Below are positions 44,342 through 54,585 of a stretch of 64,000 bases of DNA, piece after piece. The notes under the pieces were generated by a model. The model was not told the DNA's origin, made no database searches, and worked only from the letters and a program-made list of their open reading frames with translations. The first letter of the stretch is position 1. Each line of letters opens with the position of its first letter. A program made the position numbers and the translations under genes. Location: NCBI RefSeq assembly GCF_002272075.1, contig NZ_NPBJ01000037.1, positions 39,771 through 103,770 of the forward strand. Reading direction: 5' to 3'. Source of the DNA: Terribacillus saccharophilus (GTDB taxonomy: Bacteria; Bacillota; Bacilli; Bacillales; Amphibacillaceae).

Positions 44342-46687
44342 TTAGTTAGCCAGTTCTGTTATTTCCGTTTCACTCAACGCCTTCCGATACACCGCAACAT
44401 CATCCATCTGCCCGCCAAAGAACGCATCCGCAGCATACCTGCTTCGCCCTAGATAGTTTGTATTTCCAAGAATATCAGATGGGTTAGTCGTTATATTTTC
44501 ATTTGTTCCTGCAAGCTCTCCATTCACGTACAGCTTTCCGGTATCTCCTTCAAGCGTCACGGCAAGATGCACCCATTCCCCTGTAGCTAATGCCTCATCA
44601 GTCGTGATATTCTGATCTACTCCATTATGAATCGTAAATCGCAGCTTGCCGCTGCCGTCAGATGGCGTGAAGAACATGTTCTTGCCGTTGCTTTCACCTA
44701 TATCAAAGATTCTCTGCCATGCTACACCGCCTTGCCAGTTCACCCGGGCGGAAAATGTGAAATCCTCTGCATCTGCAACCAGAGGGGCAAGTTCCACATA
44801 CGCATCTTTTCCATCCAACGCTAGCTTTCCATCCTCGGTTTGCACAGCATTTCCATTCAATTGTGCTGGCAGATTGCTGCCGGAAGAATCGGCCGCTTCC
44901 TTACTACCTGGATCGCTGAAATTATATTGTGCTATTTCTGGCTCAGATGCCTGTTGCTTCACTGTCACTTGGAATGTTTTCGTATCTTTCTTTTTTCCTG
45001 CTTGAATACTTGCGGTCAGCGTAGCTTTGCCGTCTCCGCTTCCTGCCGCTGGCCGGTGTATCGTACCATCAGCCTCGATCACTTTTGGATTGGATGACGT
45101 CCATTTGATCGCGGATTCATGAGTCCCTTCTGTCGGCAGCTCTACATTCTGAAATAAATTATCGCTGTTTGAGATGCTCAGATCCTTCTTGACTTCTGAA
45201 ACAACCTCTTTATCTTTCATGTCTTCCATTCGGTTGCCCCAGACTGCGACGCCTTTGTCAGATAAAGCAGTGAAAGTTGTATCATATTCTTCTGCCGCTT
45301 CGTCCCACTGTTTCAGGAAGAACCCATTATACTTCTCGCCATCAATTGTCAGGGTAATCTCATTCTCTTTTCCGTACTTCCACTTTCCTTTTACAGCACC
45401 TTCGACTTTTCCGTTCTCTTTCAGGGTGATTTGTTCAGAAGTTTTCACATCAGCAGAAATATCTTTTCCATGATTCACATACTGATAGTCACCAGCCATA
45501 TCCTTGCGTTTAATCTTCGCTTCTTTCTCATTGGTATTGCGAGATGGAGCTACGACTGGCCAGCCTTTATCGTTCATATGCATCTGATGTACCCGCACCT
45601 CATGTTCCTCCCCGCGCTCTGGGAAACGAGAATGGAAGATTAAATAATGATTCTTCGTATCCTCATCATAAAAAGCAGTGTTATGTCCTGGTGAGACATA
45701 GCCAATACCCGGGTCCTGTCCTGGATCACCGACCTTCTTCTCGAACAAGTTGTTTCCAAGCAGCTTCACGCCATAAGGTTCAATTGACTTATCATCAAAC
45801 AGAGGTAAATTCGGATCTGCTTTCACATCAATCATGTCATTCCCTTCTGCGTCGTAGAACGGACCATCTGGAGACTTAGAACGCGCCACACGAATATTGT
45901 AGCCGCCAACAGCATCCAGCCCACCGAATGATAGGAACATATAGTAATAATCTGTTTCTGGGCTGTACATCATTGCTGGCCCTTCAATCCGGCTATGGTT
46001 GCCACCCATCAGCTTCTTCCCATACCCCTGTCCTGGAAGCGGTTTGCCTGTCTCCTCATCCATTTCCATAATGAAAATACCGCCAGAGTAAGATCCATAC
46101 ACCATCCATAGCTTGCCATCCTCGTCATAGAACACATCAGGATCCACCACATTCGGATGCTTTGTCGCATCATAAATCGTACCGTCCTCGCTAGGCTCAT
46201 CCCACATACCTGACTTCAGGATAATCCCCGTATCCTCATAAGGTCCTTCAATATTATCCGCCACTGCCACACCCATTGCAGAACGTGGTGAATCCCCTTT
46301 ACACGCATTGTAGTACATATAAAACTTCCCATCCGCCAGTTGAATTACATCTGCCGCCCAGAGAGTATCCGTCTGTGCCCATTCAAGTGTCTCCTTGAGT
46401 TCTTCCGTTACATTAGGAATGAGTTTATTTCCATCACGTACACCCAAGTCGACCATTTTCCATTTCATAAGGTCGTTCGTTTTTGCTGCAGCTAGGTGGG
46501 AACCGAACACATAGTACTGGTCGTCCACTTCAATGAAGGATGGATCATGAACAGAAGCATTCTCAAATACAGGTACCTTCTCTTTTTCGCCTTTATCCTT
46601 TGCCAGAGTATCCGCGCCTGGAATTGCAGGTATAAGTAATGCGACCGACAACATCGACGTTACGAGTATACGTTTGTTAGCTTTCAT
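44342..46687 (-). CDS. Secreted GH43 arabinan endo-1,5-alpha-arabinosidase-like enzyme
   Basis: A 781-residue protein. A signal peptide (about 1-30, cleavage near AKD) is followed by a five-bladed GH43 catalytic domain. The general base Asp is in VHDPSFIEV, the second Asp in NVVDPDVFYDEDGKLWMVYG and the general acid Glu in SRIEGPAMM. The usual C-terminal beta domain of Abn2-type arabinanases follows (to about 480), then a bacterial Ig-like domain (about 485-590) and a LamG-type jelly roll (about 600-775), probably binding polysaccharide. SD GAGGAGG precedes the ATG. A cre site is close upstream. Confidence 0.87.
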   Translation of the reverse strand: MKANKRILVTSMLSVALLIPAIPGADTLAKDKGEKEKVPVFENASVHDPSFIEVDDQYYVFGSHLAAAKTNDLMKWKMVDLGVRDGNKLIPNVTEELKETLEWAQTDTLWAADVIQLADGKFYMYYNACKGDSPRSAMGVAVADNIEGPYEDTGIILKSGMWDEPSEDGTIYDATKHPNVVDPDVFYDEDGKLWMVYGSYSGGIFIMEMDEETGKPLPGQGYGKKLMGGNHSRIEGPAMMYSPETDYYYMFLSFGGLDAVGGYNIRVARSKSPDGPFYDAEGNDMIDVKADPNLPLFDDKSIEPYGVKLLGNNLFEKKVGDPGQDPGIGYVSPGHNTAFYDEDTKNHYLIFHSRFPERGEEHEVRVHQMHMNDKGWPVVAPSRNTNEKEAKIKRKDMAGDYQYVNHGKDISADVKTSEQITLKENGKVEGAVKGKWKYGKENEITLTIDGEKYNGFFLKQWDEAAEEYDTTFTALSDKGVAVWGNRMEDMKDKEVVSEVKKDLSISNSDNLFQNVELPTEGTHESAIKWTSSNPKVIEADGTIHRPAAGSGDGKATLTASIQAGKKKDTKTFQVTVKQQASEPEIAQYNFSDPGSKEAADSSGSNLPAQLNGNAVQTEDGKLALDGKDAYVELAPLVADAEDFTFSARVNWQGGVAWQRIFDIGESNGKNMFFTPSDGSGKLRFTIHNGVDQNITTDEALATGEWVHLAVTLEGDTGKLYVNGELAGTNENITTNPSDILGNTNYLGRSRYAADAFFGGQMDDVAVYRKALSETEITELAN

Positions 46688-46705
46688 CTCTTTCCTCCTC
46701 AATAT

Positions 46706-46721
46706 ATGATAACGCTTTCAT
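46706..46721. promoter_or_regulatory. cre site for CcpA
   Basis: ATGATAACGCTTTCAT matches the catabolite response element with its CG centre and near-perfect palindrome. It lies 18 bases before the arabinanase ATG and just downstream of the predicted transcription start, as expected for glucose repression. Confidence 0.8.
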
Positions 46722-46733
46722 AACACTAGTTTA

Positions 46734-46762
46734 AGATTAGGAGGAATGGAGAAAGTTGTCAA
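46734..46762 (-). promoter_or_regulatory. Candidate promoter of arabinanase gene
   Basis: A perfect TTGACA, 17-base spacer, weak TAATCT on the minus strand. The cre site begins about 12 bases after the -10 box. Confidence 0.5.
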
Positions 46763-46974
46763 TAAGTATAAAATCCTTGTTTTATAGATAGATTCTTTAT
46801 TATTGATATTGAAAATAGCATTAGAAAAGTATAGAAGCAGAACTTATACGTACAAATACCATTGTCAATAGATTAGTTGAAGATATTAGTCTATCTTAAA
46901 CAAATCGCAAAATCAGAGATTTTATATGATTCAATAAGAATACGATATAATCAAATAAAAGGAGGATGGTGTTT

Positions 46975-47409
46975 ATGGACGGAAATCCAGATAATATACA
47001 ACTCATAAACGAATTAGACCTGTCGAAAACAGACGCTTGGGAAGAATTGCGTTCTGTTGCGGAAGGGATGACAGACGAAGATCGTAATGTGGTATGGTCA
47101 AATGGAGGAAACGAGCAAGCATTAAAATACCCCGTCTATAGTGAACGTATAAACAAGGCCACGAGTCTGCTATATACTGTCGGCGCAATAACTCCTTTAT
47201 ACAATTGGAGAAGTAACGGATTGCCAGACTACTCGTCAGATACAGAGTTAAGCGTTGCAGATGCGATTCGAGCTGCTACTTATATAGTGCGCAGTGAACG
47301 ATTTGGGGATGGAGCCATAGCAAAAGCAGTCGAGATTGGTTTATTTGATAGTATTTTACATAGCTTGATCAAATGGTATGATGAGAAACGAAAGAGCCTC
47401 GATGCGTAA
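46975..47409 (+). CDS. DUF6508-type protein
   Basis: A 144-residue soluble helical protein. The C-terminal half AIRAATYIVRSERFGDGAIAKAVEIGLFDSIL matches DUF6508 proteins of unknown function. The ATG follows GGAGG by nine bases. A TATAAT at 46944-46949 is a probable -10 box. It is a single gene. The intergenic stretch 46763-46940 holds nothing else I can identify. Confidence 0.7.
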   Translation: MDGNPDNIQLINELDLSKTDAWEELRSVAEGMTDEDRNVVWSNGGNEQALKYPVYSERINKATSLLYTVGAITPLYNWRSNGLPDYSSDTELSVADAIRAATYIVRSERFGDGAIAKAVEIGLFDSILHSLIKWYDEKRKSLDA

Positions 47410-47425
47410 TCGAGGTTCTTTTGTT
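47391..47425. terminator. Terminator between convergent units
   Basis: Stem CCTCGAT/ATCGAGG flanked by AAAGAG and TTCTTTTG. It overlaps the end of the DUF6508 gene. Confidence 0.75.
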
Positions 47426-47441
47426 TCATATAAGCAATCTC

Positions 47442-48539
47442 TTAACTGCTCCGCCGCTCCACAAGATTAATCCCCACTCCCATAGCCACGACACCAATCA
47501 ACAACATATACAACAGAGACATCATGACATCCTGCAAACCAGCACCATAGAACACAACCGACATAATCGCTTCCATTGCATGTGCCAGCGGGAACAGATC
47601 CGCAATAAACAGTAGCACAGGATTCGTAATCGTTCCCGGCATCATATAAGCTCCGCTGACAAGCGGAATTAGCGGGATGACGGACGGATAAATGGCATAG
47701 AATTGCTCCGGCGTCCTGACAAATCCTGTAATCAACATGGCAATACTGATCATGCCAAAAGTAAAACACGCTGCAATGAGGATGATCAGCCACAGACTAT
47801 CTCCGACATCATAACGCAAGACATATTTAAACACGACTAGCACGATAACTATTTGAAGCATCGTAATCAGAAAACTATACAACAAATAACCACTGTACAT
47901 ACCAGTTTTCTTCATTGGCGATAAAATCATCCGATCCCAAATACCAGCAACCTTATCTTGTGTCACATTGTTAACCTTGAATCCAAGGATGAACATCGAG
48001 ATCAAGAATGTGAAGGAAAATAACAGCTGTGTTCGGATGTTGTACGCAGGAATCTGTTCACTATCCAATCCTTGCGCTTTCAGCTGAAATGGTGCATCTT
48101 CTAGGTAGCTCTCCATTTCATCCCGGACATCTTCTCCCACTTGTGACTCAACCGCACTGATTTGTGCTTCTTGCTGAAACACCTTATCAACATGTCGTTC
48201 TACAGAAGAAACGGTCGGCATATTTTTGGAGACCAGTAATCGGTAATCATCCTCCATGACCTTTACTGATACATCGATATTGCCTTTCTTTATATCTTCA
48301 CGCGCTTCTTCTGGTTCCACTATTTCAAATGTAAAGGAGTCATCGGTATTTAACAATGCTTCCCACTTATCTTCTATTTCTGCAGCATCAGCTTCTTCAC
48401 TGAAAATCCCAACTGTTGTCGCGGACTGAATGCCACCGCCAAATAAAATGGCAGCTACAATACTTCCCGCAATCAACAATAGAACGAGCAATGGATTTCG
48501 TTTGTCCTTTGAGAATTGCACCCATAATACATTTTTCAT
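47442..48539 (-). CDS. lnrN: ABC-2 permease, LnrN-like
   Basis: A 365-residue permease with an N-terminal helix, a large extracytoplasmic domain (about 40-165) and five C-terminal helices, the YhgE/YfiN plan. It overlaps the LnrM-like gene by four bases (ATGA). Gene order HK-RR-ATPase-permease-permease equals B. subtilis lnrJKLMN (yfiJKLMN), which gives resistance to linearmycin and related polyenes. The symbol is by order and type. Confidence 0.78.
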   Translation of the reverse strand: MKNVLWVQFSKDKRNPLLVLLLIAGSIVAAILFGGGIQSATTVGIFSEEADAAEIEDKWEALLNTDDSFTFEIVEPEEAREDIKKGNIDVSVKVMEDDYRLLVSKNMPTVSSVERHVDKVFQQEAQISAVESQVGEDVRDEMESYLEDAPFQLKAQGLDSEQIPAYNIRTQLLFSFTFLISMFILGFKVNNVTQDKVAGIWDRMILSPMKKTGMYSGYLLYSFLITMLQIVIVLVVFKYVLRYDVGDSLWLIILIAACFTFGMISIAMLITGFVRTPEQFYAIYPSVIPLIPLVSGAYMMPGTITNPVLLFIADLFPLAHAMEAIMSVVFYGAGLQDVMMSLLYMLLIGVVAMGVGINLVERRSS

Positions 48540-49807
48540 TGTGCTCTCCCCCTTTTCGGAAACAAAGCTAAGCCAATGAAAGTGAATAATAAGAAATAAC
48601 CGATCATGAACATGCTTGGCTGGAAGATGGATGACAGATTCTCAAATTGTACCCACTCTGTCAGTATGGACAGAAATAAACCGTTTGGAGTCCATTCTCC
48701 AATTTGCTGCAGCCATTCAGGCAGCATATAAATGGGAACAAATCCTCCTCCTAGCGTACCGAACAGCAAAGTAAGGAACATAAAAATCCCATTTGCTGCA
48801 TCAACACTATTCATTCGCAATAACATTGCCGTATAAATAGCCGCTAAACCCGACAGCACCAAAGCGAGCAAGACTATCATCACGAAGACACCACCCCAAA
48901 AGGCTATCGAACGACCCGGAAATACATCCATAAGAAAGTGGGATACAAGTAATACAAATATAATCTGCAGTACAACCAGAAAAATCGTGGAAACCATTTT
49001 ACCAATTAAAAACCGCATTGGATGGCTGTTCGCTAATAAGATTCGGTTGAATACTTGGTCCCTGATTTCCACTCCTGTTTTCATCGCTACCGTCGCTACG
49101 ACGAATAAGGCAAATAACCCTCCTAAAGCTATCGTAAAGTACTGGGTCATCGTGAAGTCGTGCGCGGTGCCTATATCCTCCAAACCACCTTCAGGAAGAT
49201 CAGCCTCTATTTCTGCACCACCCGTTATTTCCTGCATTGCAAATTGATAATTTAATTGCTCAATAAATCCTTGTATAAACTGTTGTAGAGCACTGCTATC
49301 TGTCGTCTCTTCTTCTATTTTATAAATCAATGATGTAGTTGGAGGTTCGCCTGCGAAGCTCGCATATAAACTATCCGCGGTATACCCCTGGGGGATGACT
49401 AGCATACCATCCAGTTCGCCCTCTTTGACTTTCTCGGCTGCTGCCTTTTCCTCCAGATGATGAACCGTCACCCATTCCTTTACATCGTCACTTTCCAGAT
49501 AATCCGATAGCAGTTGAACAGGCTGTATCTCTCCCGCAGCTTCCAAGATAGCATTTGCCTCTTGCTCTTCAAAGGCAGCATCACGAACCAATCTTTCCTT
49601 CAGCTGCTCCATTGCTTCCGTCTCATTATCCTGATTGACCACGGCTAACTGTAAATCCATTGATACTTCATCACCACTATCAAATAACCCAGCAAAAGCA
49701 AAATTCAACACGATAACCAAAATAATAGGAAGCAACAGGACCGTGAGCAGCTCTTTCCAGTCCCTTAAAAATATCAACAAATCTTTCTTGATGAAACTTC
49801 GCATCAC
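48536..49807 (-). CDS. lnrM: ABC-2 permease, LnrM-like
   Basis: A 423-residue permease. The first helix is near residues 18-38, an extracytoplasmic domain rich in Glu follows (about 45-225), then five helices with the motif GGGFVPIYMLPEWLQ. Partner of the LnrN-like protein; together they should form the membrane pore. Confidence 0.8.
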   Translation of the reverse strand: MMRSFIKKDLLIFLRDWKELLTVLLLPIILVIVLNFAFAGLFDSGDEVSMDLQLAVVNQDNETEAMEQLKERLVRDAAFEEQEANAILEAAGEIQPVQLLSDYLESDDVKEWVTVHHLEEKAAAEKVKEGELDGMLVIPQGYTADSLYASFAGEPPTTSLIYKIEEETTDSSALQQFIQGFIEQLNYQFAMQEITGGAEIEADLPEGGLEDIGTAHDFTMTQYFTIALGGLFALFVVATVAMKTGVEIRDQVFNRILLANSHPMRFLIGKMVSTIFLVVLQIIFVLLVSHFLMDVFPGRSIAFWGGVFVMIVLLALVLSGLAAIYTAMLLRMNSVDAANGIFMFLTLLFGTLGGGFVPIYMLPEWLQQIGEWTPNGLFLSILTEWVQFENLSSIFQPSMFMIGYFLLFTFIGLALFPKRGRAQ

Positions 49808-49816
49808 GACACCCCT

Positions 49817-50749
49817 TTAATCTCTCAGCGTACGTCCGGTTAAGTGAAGGAATACATCTTCCAAACTAGGCGTTTCTGTTTGGAAATGAAGCAATTGGAT
49901 TTGATGCTGTTCTGTAAGATGGACCAATTTGCTGATCAAGTTGCTGCCTTTTGCGGCTATAATTTTCAGCTGCAATTCCGTTACTTCTGTTTTATGAACT
50001 CCTTCAATTGTCTTTACTTGCTCTACAAAGGCTTCATCCAGCTTGTTTAACTCCACCTTTATCTTATCCTCGGTCGACAATATACTGAGTAATTCATCTT
50101 TTGTTCCTGCTGCAATGACCTTGCCGTGATCCATAATGTATAATCGATCGCAAAGCTGCTCTACTTCTTCCATGTAATGACTCGTATAAAGAATTGTCGT
50201 TCCATCTGTCTGATTCAACGCCCGTACAGCTTCCAGGATATGATTTCTCGATTGCGGATCGATACCGACTGTCGGTTCATCCAATATTAAAATCTTCGGG
50301 CGATGCAATAACGCCGCCGCTATATTAAGCCTGCGTTTCATCCCGCCGGAATAGGTCTTAACCAAATCCTTTTTTCGATCATCCAACCCGACAAACTCCA
50401 AAGCCTGCTGAATAGCTTTCTCCAGTTCTTTGCCCCTCAATTTATAAATCGATCCAAAAAACTTAAGGTTCTCATAGGCGGACAGCTCCTGATATAGCGC
50501 CAATTCCTGTGGCACCACACCAGAAACGCTTCTGATCTCACCCGGTTTAGTAATCGCGTTCACACCGTTCATCGTTATTCTTCCGCTTGTCGGCTTGATC
50601 AAGGTGGAAATCATCGAAATTGTAGTTGATTTCCCGGCTCCATTTGGACCGAGCAATCCGACTGATTCTCCATCTGCCAAGTACAAGTTGAGATCATGAA
50701 CAACTTTCTTTCCTTTGAAGGACTTACTTAAGTTGATGGTTTCCAGCAC
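49817..50749 (-). CDS. lnrL: ABC ATP-binding protein, LnrL-like
   Basis: A 310-residue ATPase with Walker A LLGPNGAGKSTT, signature TYSGGMKRR, Walker B ILILDEPTVGID and switch TSHYMEEVEQLC. The C-terminal extension has the ETPSLEDVFLHLTGRTLRD end typical of drug-export ATPases. SD AAAGGAGG precedes the ATG. Confidence 0.88.
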   Translation of the reverse strand: MLETINLSKSFKGKKVVHDLNLYLADGESVGLLGPNGAGKSTTISMISTLIKPTSGRITMNGVNAITKPGEIRSVSGVVPQELALYQELSAYENLKFFGSIYKLRGKELEKAIQQALEFVGLDDRKKDLVKTYSGGMKRRLNIAAALLHRPKILILDEPTVGIDPQSRNHILEAVRALNQTDGTTILYTSHYMEEVEQLCDRLYIMDHGKVIAAGTKDELLSILSTEDKIKVELNKLDEAFVEQVKTIEGVHKTEVTELQLKIIAAKGSNLISKLVHLTEQHQIQLLHFQTETPSLEDVFLHLTGRTLRD

Positions 50750-50856
50750 GTTTTTTCCTCCTTTATGTTGTTACTTGCATCATAAATAAAAAAAACCAAA
50801 GCCACTACTGACTATGGTCATTCTGCAATTGGGCACTTATTACTTTCGTCACTTTT

Positions 50857-51489
50857 TTATACGAGACGATGACGTATCGCATAAATAGCTAACTGTGTCC
50901 GATCCCTTAATTCCAATTTATCTAAAATGTGACTCGTTTGATTTTTCACAGTCCCAACCGATAATCCTAGTCGTTCGGCCACTTCCTTATTATTCAATCC
51001 TTCTCCTATACACTTCAATATTGCTCTTTCCCTCGGGGTCAATGTTGAGTCGATTTGCCTTTCTTCCTGGTTTTGCAGTAAAATCGGCATCACTTTCGAA
51101 GCAACCTGATCCTCCAAGGATAAGCCGCCGCTCAATGCGCTTTTAATGGAGCGAATGAGAGATGCTGTATCCCCGTTTTTCAGCATATAACCGCTGACTC
51201 CCAGCCTTAAGGCACTCAATACATATTCATTATCGTCAAATGTAGTCAGCATGAGGATCTTGATATGAGGGAAGCGCGAGCGGAGGATTTTCGCTGCTTC
51301 AATGCCATCCATCACAGGCATGCGGATATCCAAAATGGCCACATCGAAAAGCCGCTTCTCACATAAGCTGACCGCTTCCTTCCCATTATTCGCTTCCCCG
51401 ATGACGCGAATCTCGTCATCCGTTTCAATCATCATCTTTAAGCCTTGGCGAACCATCACTTGATCTTCTGCCAGCAAAATTTTAATCAT
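50857..51489 (-). CDS. lnrK: Response regulator, NarL/LuxR type, LnrK-like
   Basis: A 210-residue regulator. The receiver domain has the acidic pair E8-D9, phosphoacceptor D54 in AILDIRMP and the LTTFDD switch. The C-terminal LuxR helix-turn-helix is LTPRERAILKCIGEGLNNKEVAERL. It overlaps the kinase gene by eight bases and should activate the ABC genes downstream. Confidence 0.9.
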   Translation of the reverse strand: MIKILLAEDQVMVRQGLKMMIETDDEIRVIGEANNGKEAVSLCEKRLFDVAILDIRMPVMDGIEAAKILRSRFPHIKILMLTTFDDNEYVLSALRLGVSGYMLKNGDTASLIRSIKSALSGGLSLEDQVASKVMPILLQNQEERQIDSTLTPRERAILKCIGEGLNNKEVAERLGLSVGTVKNQTSHILDKLELRDRTQLAIYAIRHRLV

Positions 51490-52621
51490 CAGAACCGCCC
51501 CAGTCTGCTAATCTTATCGTGCCTCTCACCAAAAAGCGGTGCGTCTCATAATCGATCTCAAGCGTTCCGCCCACTTTCTCTAAGCGCTCCCGCATCGCCT
51601 TCAACCCGTACCCTTCCTGAAAGTAACGATCATGCATCGCAGCATTGATCACCTCAAACCGAAAAATACTGCCTCCAGGAGCTTCGAATATGACTTGCGC
51701 CTCTCTTGAAGAACTATGCTTCATAATATTCGTCAATGCCTCCTGTACAGCCCGAAAGATTGCAAATGACTGCTCACCCGTCAAAGGAGCCGCAAACGCA
51801 CCATGCTTTACAGAAAAATTGATCTTCATAAAACTCTCTATCTCTAATTTCCGAATAAGTCGGATCACACCCTGCAAACCGCCCACTTCATTTTGCTTGA
51901 ATGACCGCACCGCCTGCCGTGTCTCCTCCAAGCTCTGTTCAGCCAGCTCTTTCAGCTTCCCGACCATCTCCTTATCCTTCTCAGCCGCTGTTAACCGAAA
52001 TGCCTCAAACTGAAACAGCAATGCCGTCAGCTTATGCCCGACCGAATCATGAATCTCATGTCCAATTAGCATCCGCTCATCTTGTCTTGCTTGTTGCTCC
52101 TCTACAAGAAGCTGTCTTTTCATTCTTCTGTATTCTTCGAGTAAGGCCTCATTGCTTAAGCGCGCCTCTTTTTCTCTGTTATGTATAACTTGATGATAAA
52201 GCAAGGCGACTACTAGTAAAAGGTAATATAATGCACACCATACTAATTGAGTAATGCTAGGTGTCGATAATATTAAAATCACTGCAACACTCGCAATTTG
52301 AACAGCAATTACTATTAAACTTTTAGTACGTGAAAGATAAAAGACTGCTTCTGCCATAATTAAGGATTGTATGAGGATCGGATATGGGCTTAAGTCGTTG
52401 CTTATAGGATAGAAGATGAAGATTGTCAGTAGAGCTTGTGCACAAAATAATAGGGTTTGTATCAGTGTTTTTTCTTTAAAGAGCGGAACAATGAATAACA
52501 GGACTAGAAAGACACCCACACCTGTTAGTCGCCCTGCATTTAGATTCGGGGCAAATTCCCAATATGCTAAAGTCCAAACAACACAGTGAATAGAAAGCCA
52601 AATAAAATATGTTTTTTTCAA
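51482..52621 (-). CDS. lnrJ: Sensor histidine kinase, LnrJ-like
   Basis: A 379-residue HisKA_3 kinase. Five or six N-terminal helices (to about 145) have almost no extracytoplasmic loops, indicating sensing within the membrane. A coiled coil precedes the phospho-His H191 in IGHEIHDSVGHKL. The ATPase domain has an N box (QEALTNIMKHS) and a G2 box (EGYGLKAMRERL), but the Asp-x-Gly G1 motif is not apparent; the segment reads EVINAAMHD. Membrane sensing suits a detector of membrane-active polyenes. Confidence 0.85.
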   Translation of the reverse strand: MKKTYFIWLSIHCVVWTLAYWEFAPNLNAGRLTGVGVFLVLLFIVPLFKEKTLIQTLLFCAQALLTIFIFYPISNDLSPYPILIQSLIMAEAVFYLSRTKSLIVIAVQIASVAVILILSTPSITQLVWCALYYLLLVVALLYHQVIHNREKEARLSNEALLEEYRRMKRQLLVEEQQARQDERMLIGHEIHDSVGHKLTALLFQFEAFRLTAAEKDKEMVGKLKELAEQSLEETRQAVRSFKQNEVGGLQGVIRLIRKLEIESFMKINFSVKHGAFAAPLTGEQSFAIFRAVQEALTNIMKHSSSREAQVIFEAPGGSIFRFEVINAAMHDRYFQEGYGLKAMRERLEKVGGTLEIDYETHRFLVRGTIRLADWGGSDD

Positions 52622-52652
52622 ATATAGGCCCTCCTTTCTTTTCCTCGAAAAA

Positions 52653-52687
52653 AAGCACCATACTCATAAATAATAAGTATGGTGCTT
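52653..52687 (-). terminator. Terminator of glmS
   Basis: A perfect 12-bp stem (AAGCACCATACT) followed on the minus strand by TTTTTTTC. Confidence 0.9.
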
Positions 52688-52757
52688 CTCTGTGTGTATT
52701 GTATATACGCTAAGACTAAATCGATAGCGAGTTTGTTATTCCGTTAACCGGTAAGAC

Positions 52758-54560
52758 TTACTCCACCGTAACACTCTTAGCCAAGTTCCTCGGCTTATCG
52801 ACATCTGCACCACGCTGAACTGCTGCATAATAAGCAAGCAATTGAAGCGGTACGACACTTGCAAGTGGTGTTAATAGCTCATGCACTGCTGGGATGACGA
52901 AGGCGTCTTCGTCATGCTCTAGGCCTTTCATGCTGATGAGCAATGTGTTGGCACCGCGTGCGTTTACTTCCTGTACGTTACCACGGATGGAGTGGTTCAG
53001 GGAGCTTTGTGTAGCTAGTGCGATGACTGGTGTGCCTTCTTCGATCAAAGCGATTGTGCCATGTTTCAGTTCTCCTCCAGCGAAGCCTTCTGCTTGGATG
53101 TAGGAGATTTCTTTTAGTTTCAGTGATCCTTCGACGCAGACGAAGTAATCGACACCGCGGCCGATGAAGAATGCGTTGCGGGATTCACTTAGATAGCTTT
53201 GTGCTAGTGTTTCGAATGTTTCTTTTTGGTCAGTCAGTACTTCCATTGCGTTCGCAACGATAGCAAGCTCCTGAAGCGGGTTGAAATCAAGTGTGATTTC
53301 TTTGCCTTTTGCTGCATCTACAGCAAGCAATAGCATAACTGCCATCTGTGCTGTATATGCTTTAGTAGAGGCAACCGCGATTTCTGGGCCAGCGTAAAGC
53401 GGCAATGTGAAGTCTGCTTCACGAGAAAGGGTGGATCCTGGCACGTTCGTGATAGTAAGTGCTGGGTGTCCAAGTTCCTTGATTTTCACCAATACGGCTC
53501 TGCTGTCTGCAGTTTCACCTGATTGGGAAAGGAATATGAATAATGGCTTCTCAGATAGAAGCGGCATATTATATGCGAATTCACTCGCGATATGCACTTC
53601 AACCGGAATCTTAGCCAGGTTTTCGATGAATTGTTTACCGACTAGTCCAGCGTTGTAGCTTGTTCCCGCTGCTACGATGTAAATACGGTCTGCATTTACC
53701 ATCGCGTTACGAATAGCAGGTTCCATTTTAATTTGTTCCGCATCATCCTGGTAGTGCTGGATGATTTTACGGATAACGAATGGCTGCTCATCTGTTTCTT
53801 TCAGCATGAAGTGATCGTATGTGCCTTTTTCCGTATCGGATGCATCGATTTCCGTTTTGAAGCTATCGCGTTCTACTGTCGTGCCGTCAAGCAGCTGGAT
53901 TTCCACGCTGTCACGGCGAACGATAACGATTTCTTTGTCACGGATCTCTTTGTACGTATCTGTTTCGCGAAGTGTTGCCATCGCGTCACTTGCTACGACG
54001 TTGAAGCCTTCGCCGATACCTACAAGCAATGGGCTTTTGTTTTTTGCCACAAAGATTGTTTCTTTATCGTCTTTATCGATCATTGCAAGGGCATAAGAAC
54101 CAGTAAGCAAGCTAACCGCTTTACGGAATGCTGCTGCTGTATCCTGCGTCTCTTCATACATTTTCTCTACAAGCTGTACAACGATTTCTGTATCGGTATC
54201 ACTTTTTAATGTTACGTCAGAAAGATACGCTTTACGGATGTCGACATAGTTCTCAATTACACCGTTATGCACAATCGTAAATTTGCCAGAAGCGCTTTGG
54301 TGCGGGTGCGCGTTGTCTTCGTTCGGTGCACCGTGTGTCGCCCAGCGAGTATGGCCAATTCCCATTGTGGATGAAACGTTGTGATCTACTTTTTCACGCA
54401 ATGCAGCAATGCGGCCTTTTACTTTGAAAAGGTTCACACCTTGCTCGTTTTCAATTGCGATACCAGCTGAATCGTATCCGCGATACTCCAGCTTCTCTAA
54501 TCCGTTAAGCAATACTTCCTTTGTATCATTCTGTCCAATATATCCTACAATTCCACACAT
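52758..54560 (-). CDS. glmS: Glucosamine-6-phosphate synthase GlmS
   Basis: A 600-residue isomerising glutamine-fructose-6-phosphate aminotransferase. Cys2 after Met is the nucleophile (MCGIVGYIG). The class II glutaminase domain includes [11 protein letters not shown], and two SIS domains follow ([18 protein letters not shown]), with the C-terminal [11 protein letters not shown]. It makes GlcN-6-P for cell wall and is controlled by the self-cleaving ribozyme in its leader. I placed the start at 54560 because Cys must be residue 2. Confidence 0.97.
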   Translation of the reverse strand: MCGIVGYIGQNDTKEVLLNGLEKLEYRGYDSAGIAIENEQGVNLFKVKGRIAALREKVDHNVSSTMGIGHTRWATHGAPNEDNAHPHQSASGKFTIVHNGVIENYVDIRKAYLSDVTLKSDTDTEIVVQLVEKMYEETQDTAAAFRKAVSLLTGSYALAMIDKDDKETIFVAKNKSPLLVGIGEGFNVVASDAMATLRETDTYKEIRDKEIVIVRRDSVEIQLLDGTTVERDSFKTEIDASDTEKGTYDHFMLKETDEQPFVIRKIIQHYQDDAEQIKMEPAIRNAMVNADRIYIVAAGTSYNAGLVGKQFIENLAKIPVEVHIASEFAYNMPLLSEKPLFIFLSQSGETADSRAVLVKIKELGHPALTITNVPGSTLSREADFTLPLYAGPEIAVASTKAYTAQMAVMLLLAVDAAKGKEITLDFNPLQELAIVANAMEVLTDQKETFETLAQSYLSESRNAFFIGRGVDYFVCVEGSLKLKEISYIQAEGFAGGELKHGTIALIEEGTPVIALATQSSLNHSIRGNVQEVNARGANTLLISMKGLEHDEDAFVIPAVHELLTPLASVVPLQLLAYYAAVQRGADVDKPRNLAKSVTVE

Positions 54561-54585
54561 GTCGTTGTTGTCCTCCTCAAGACTT

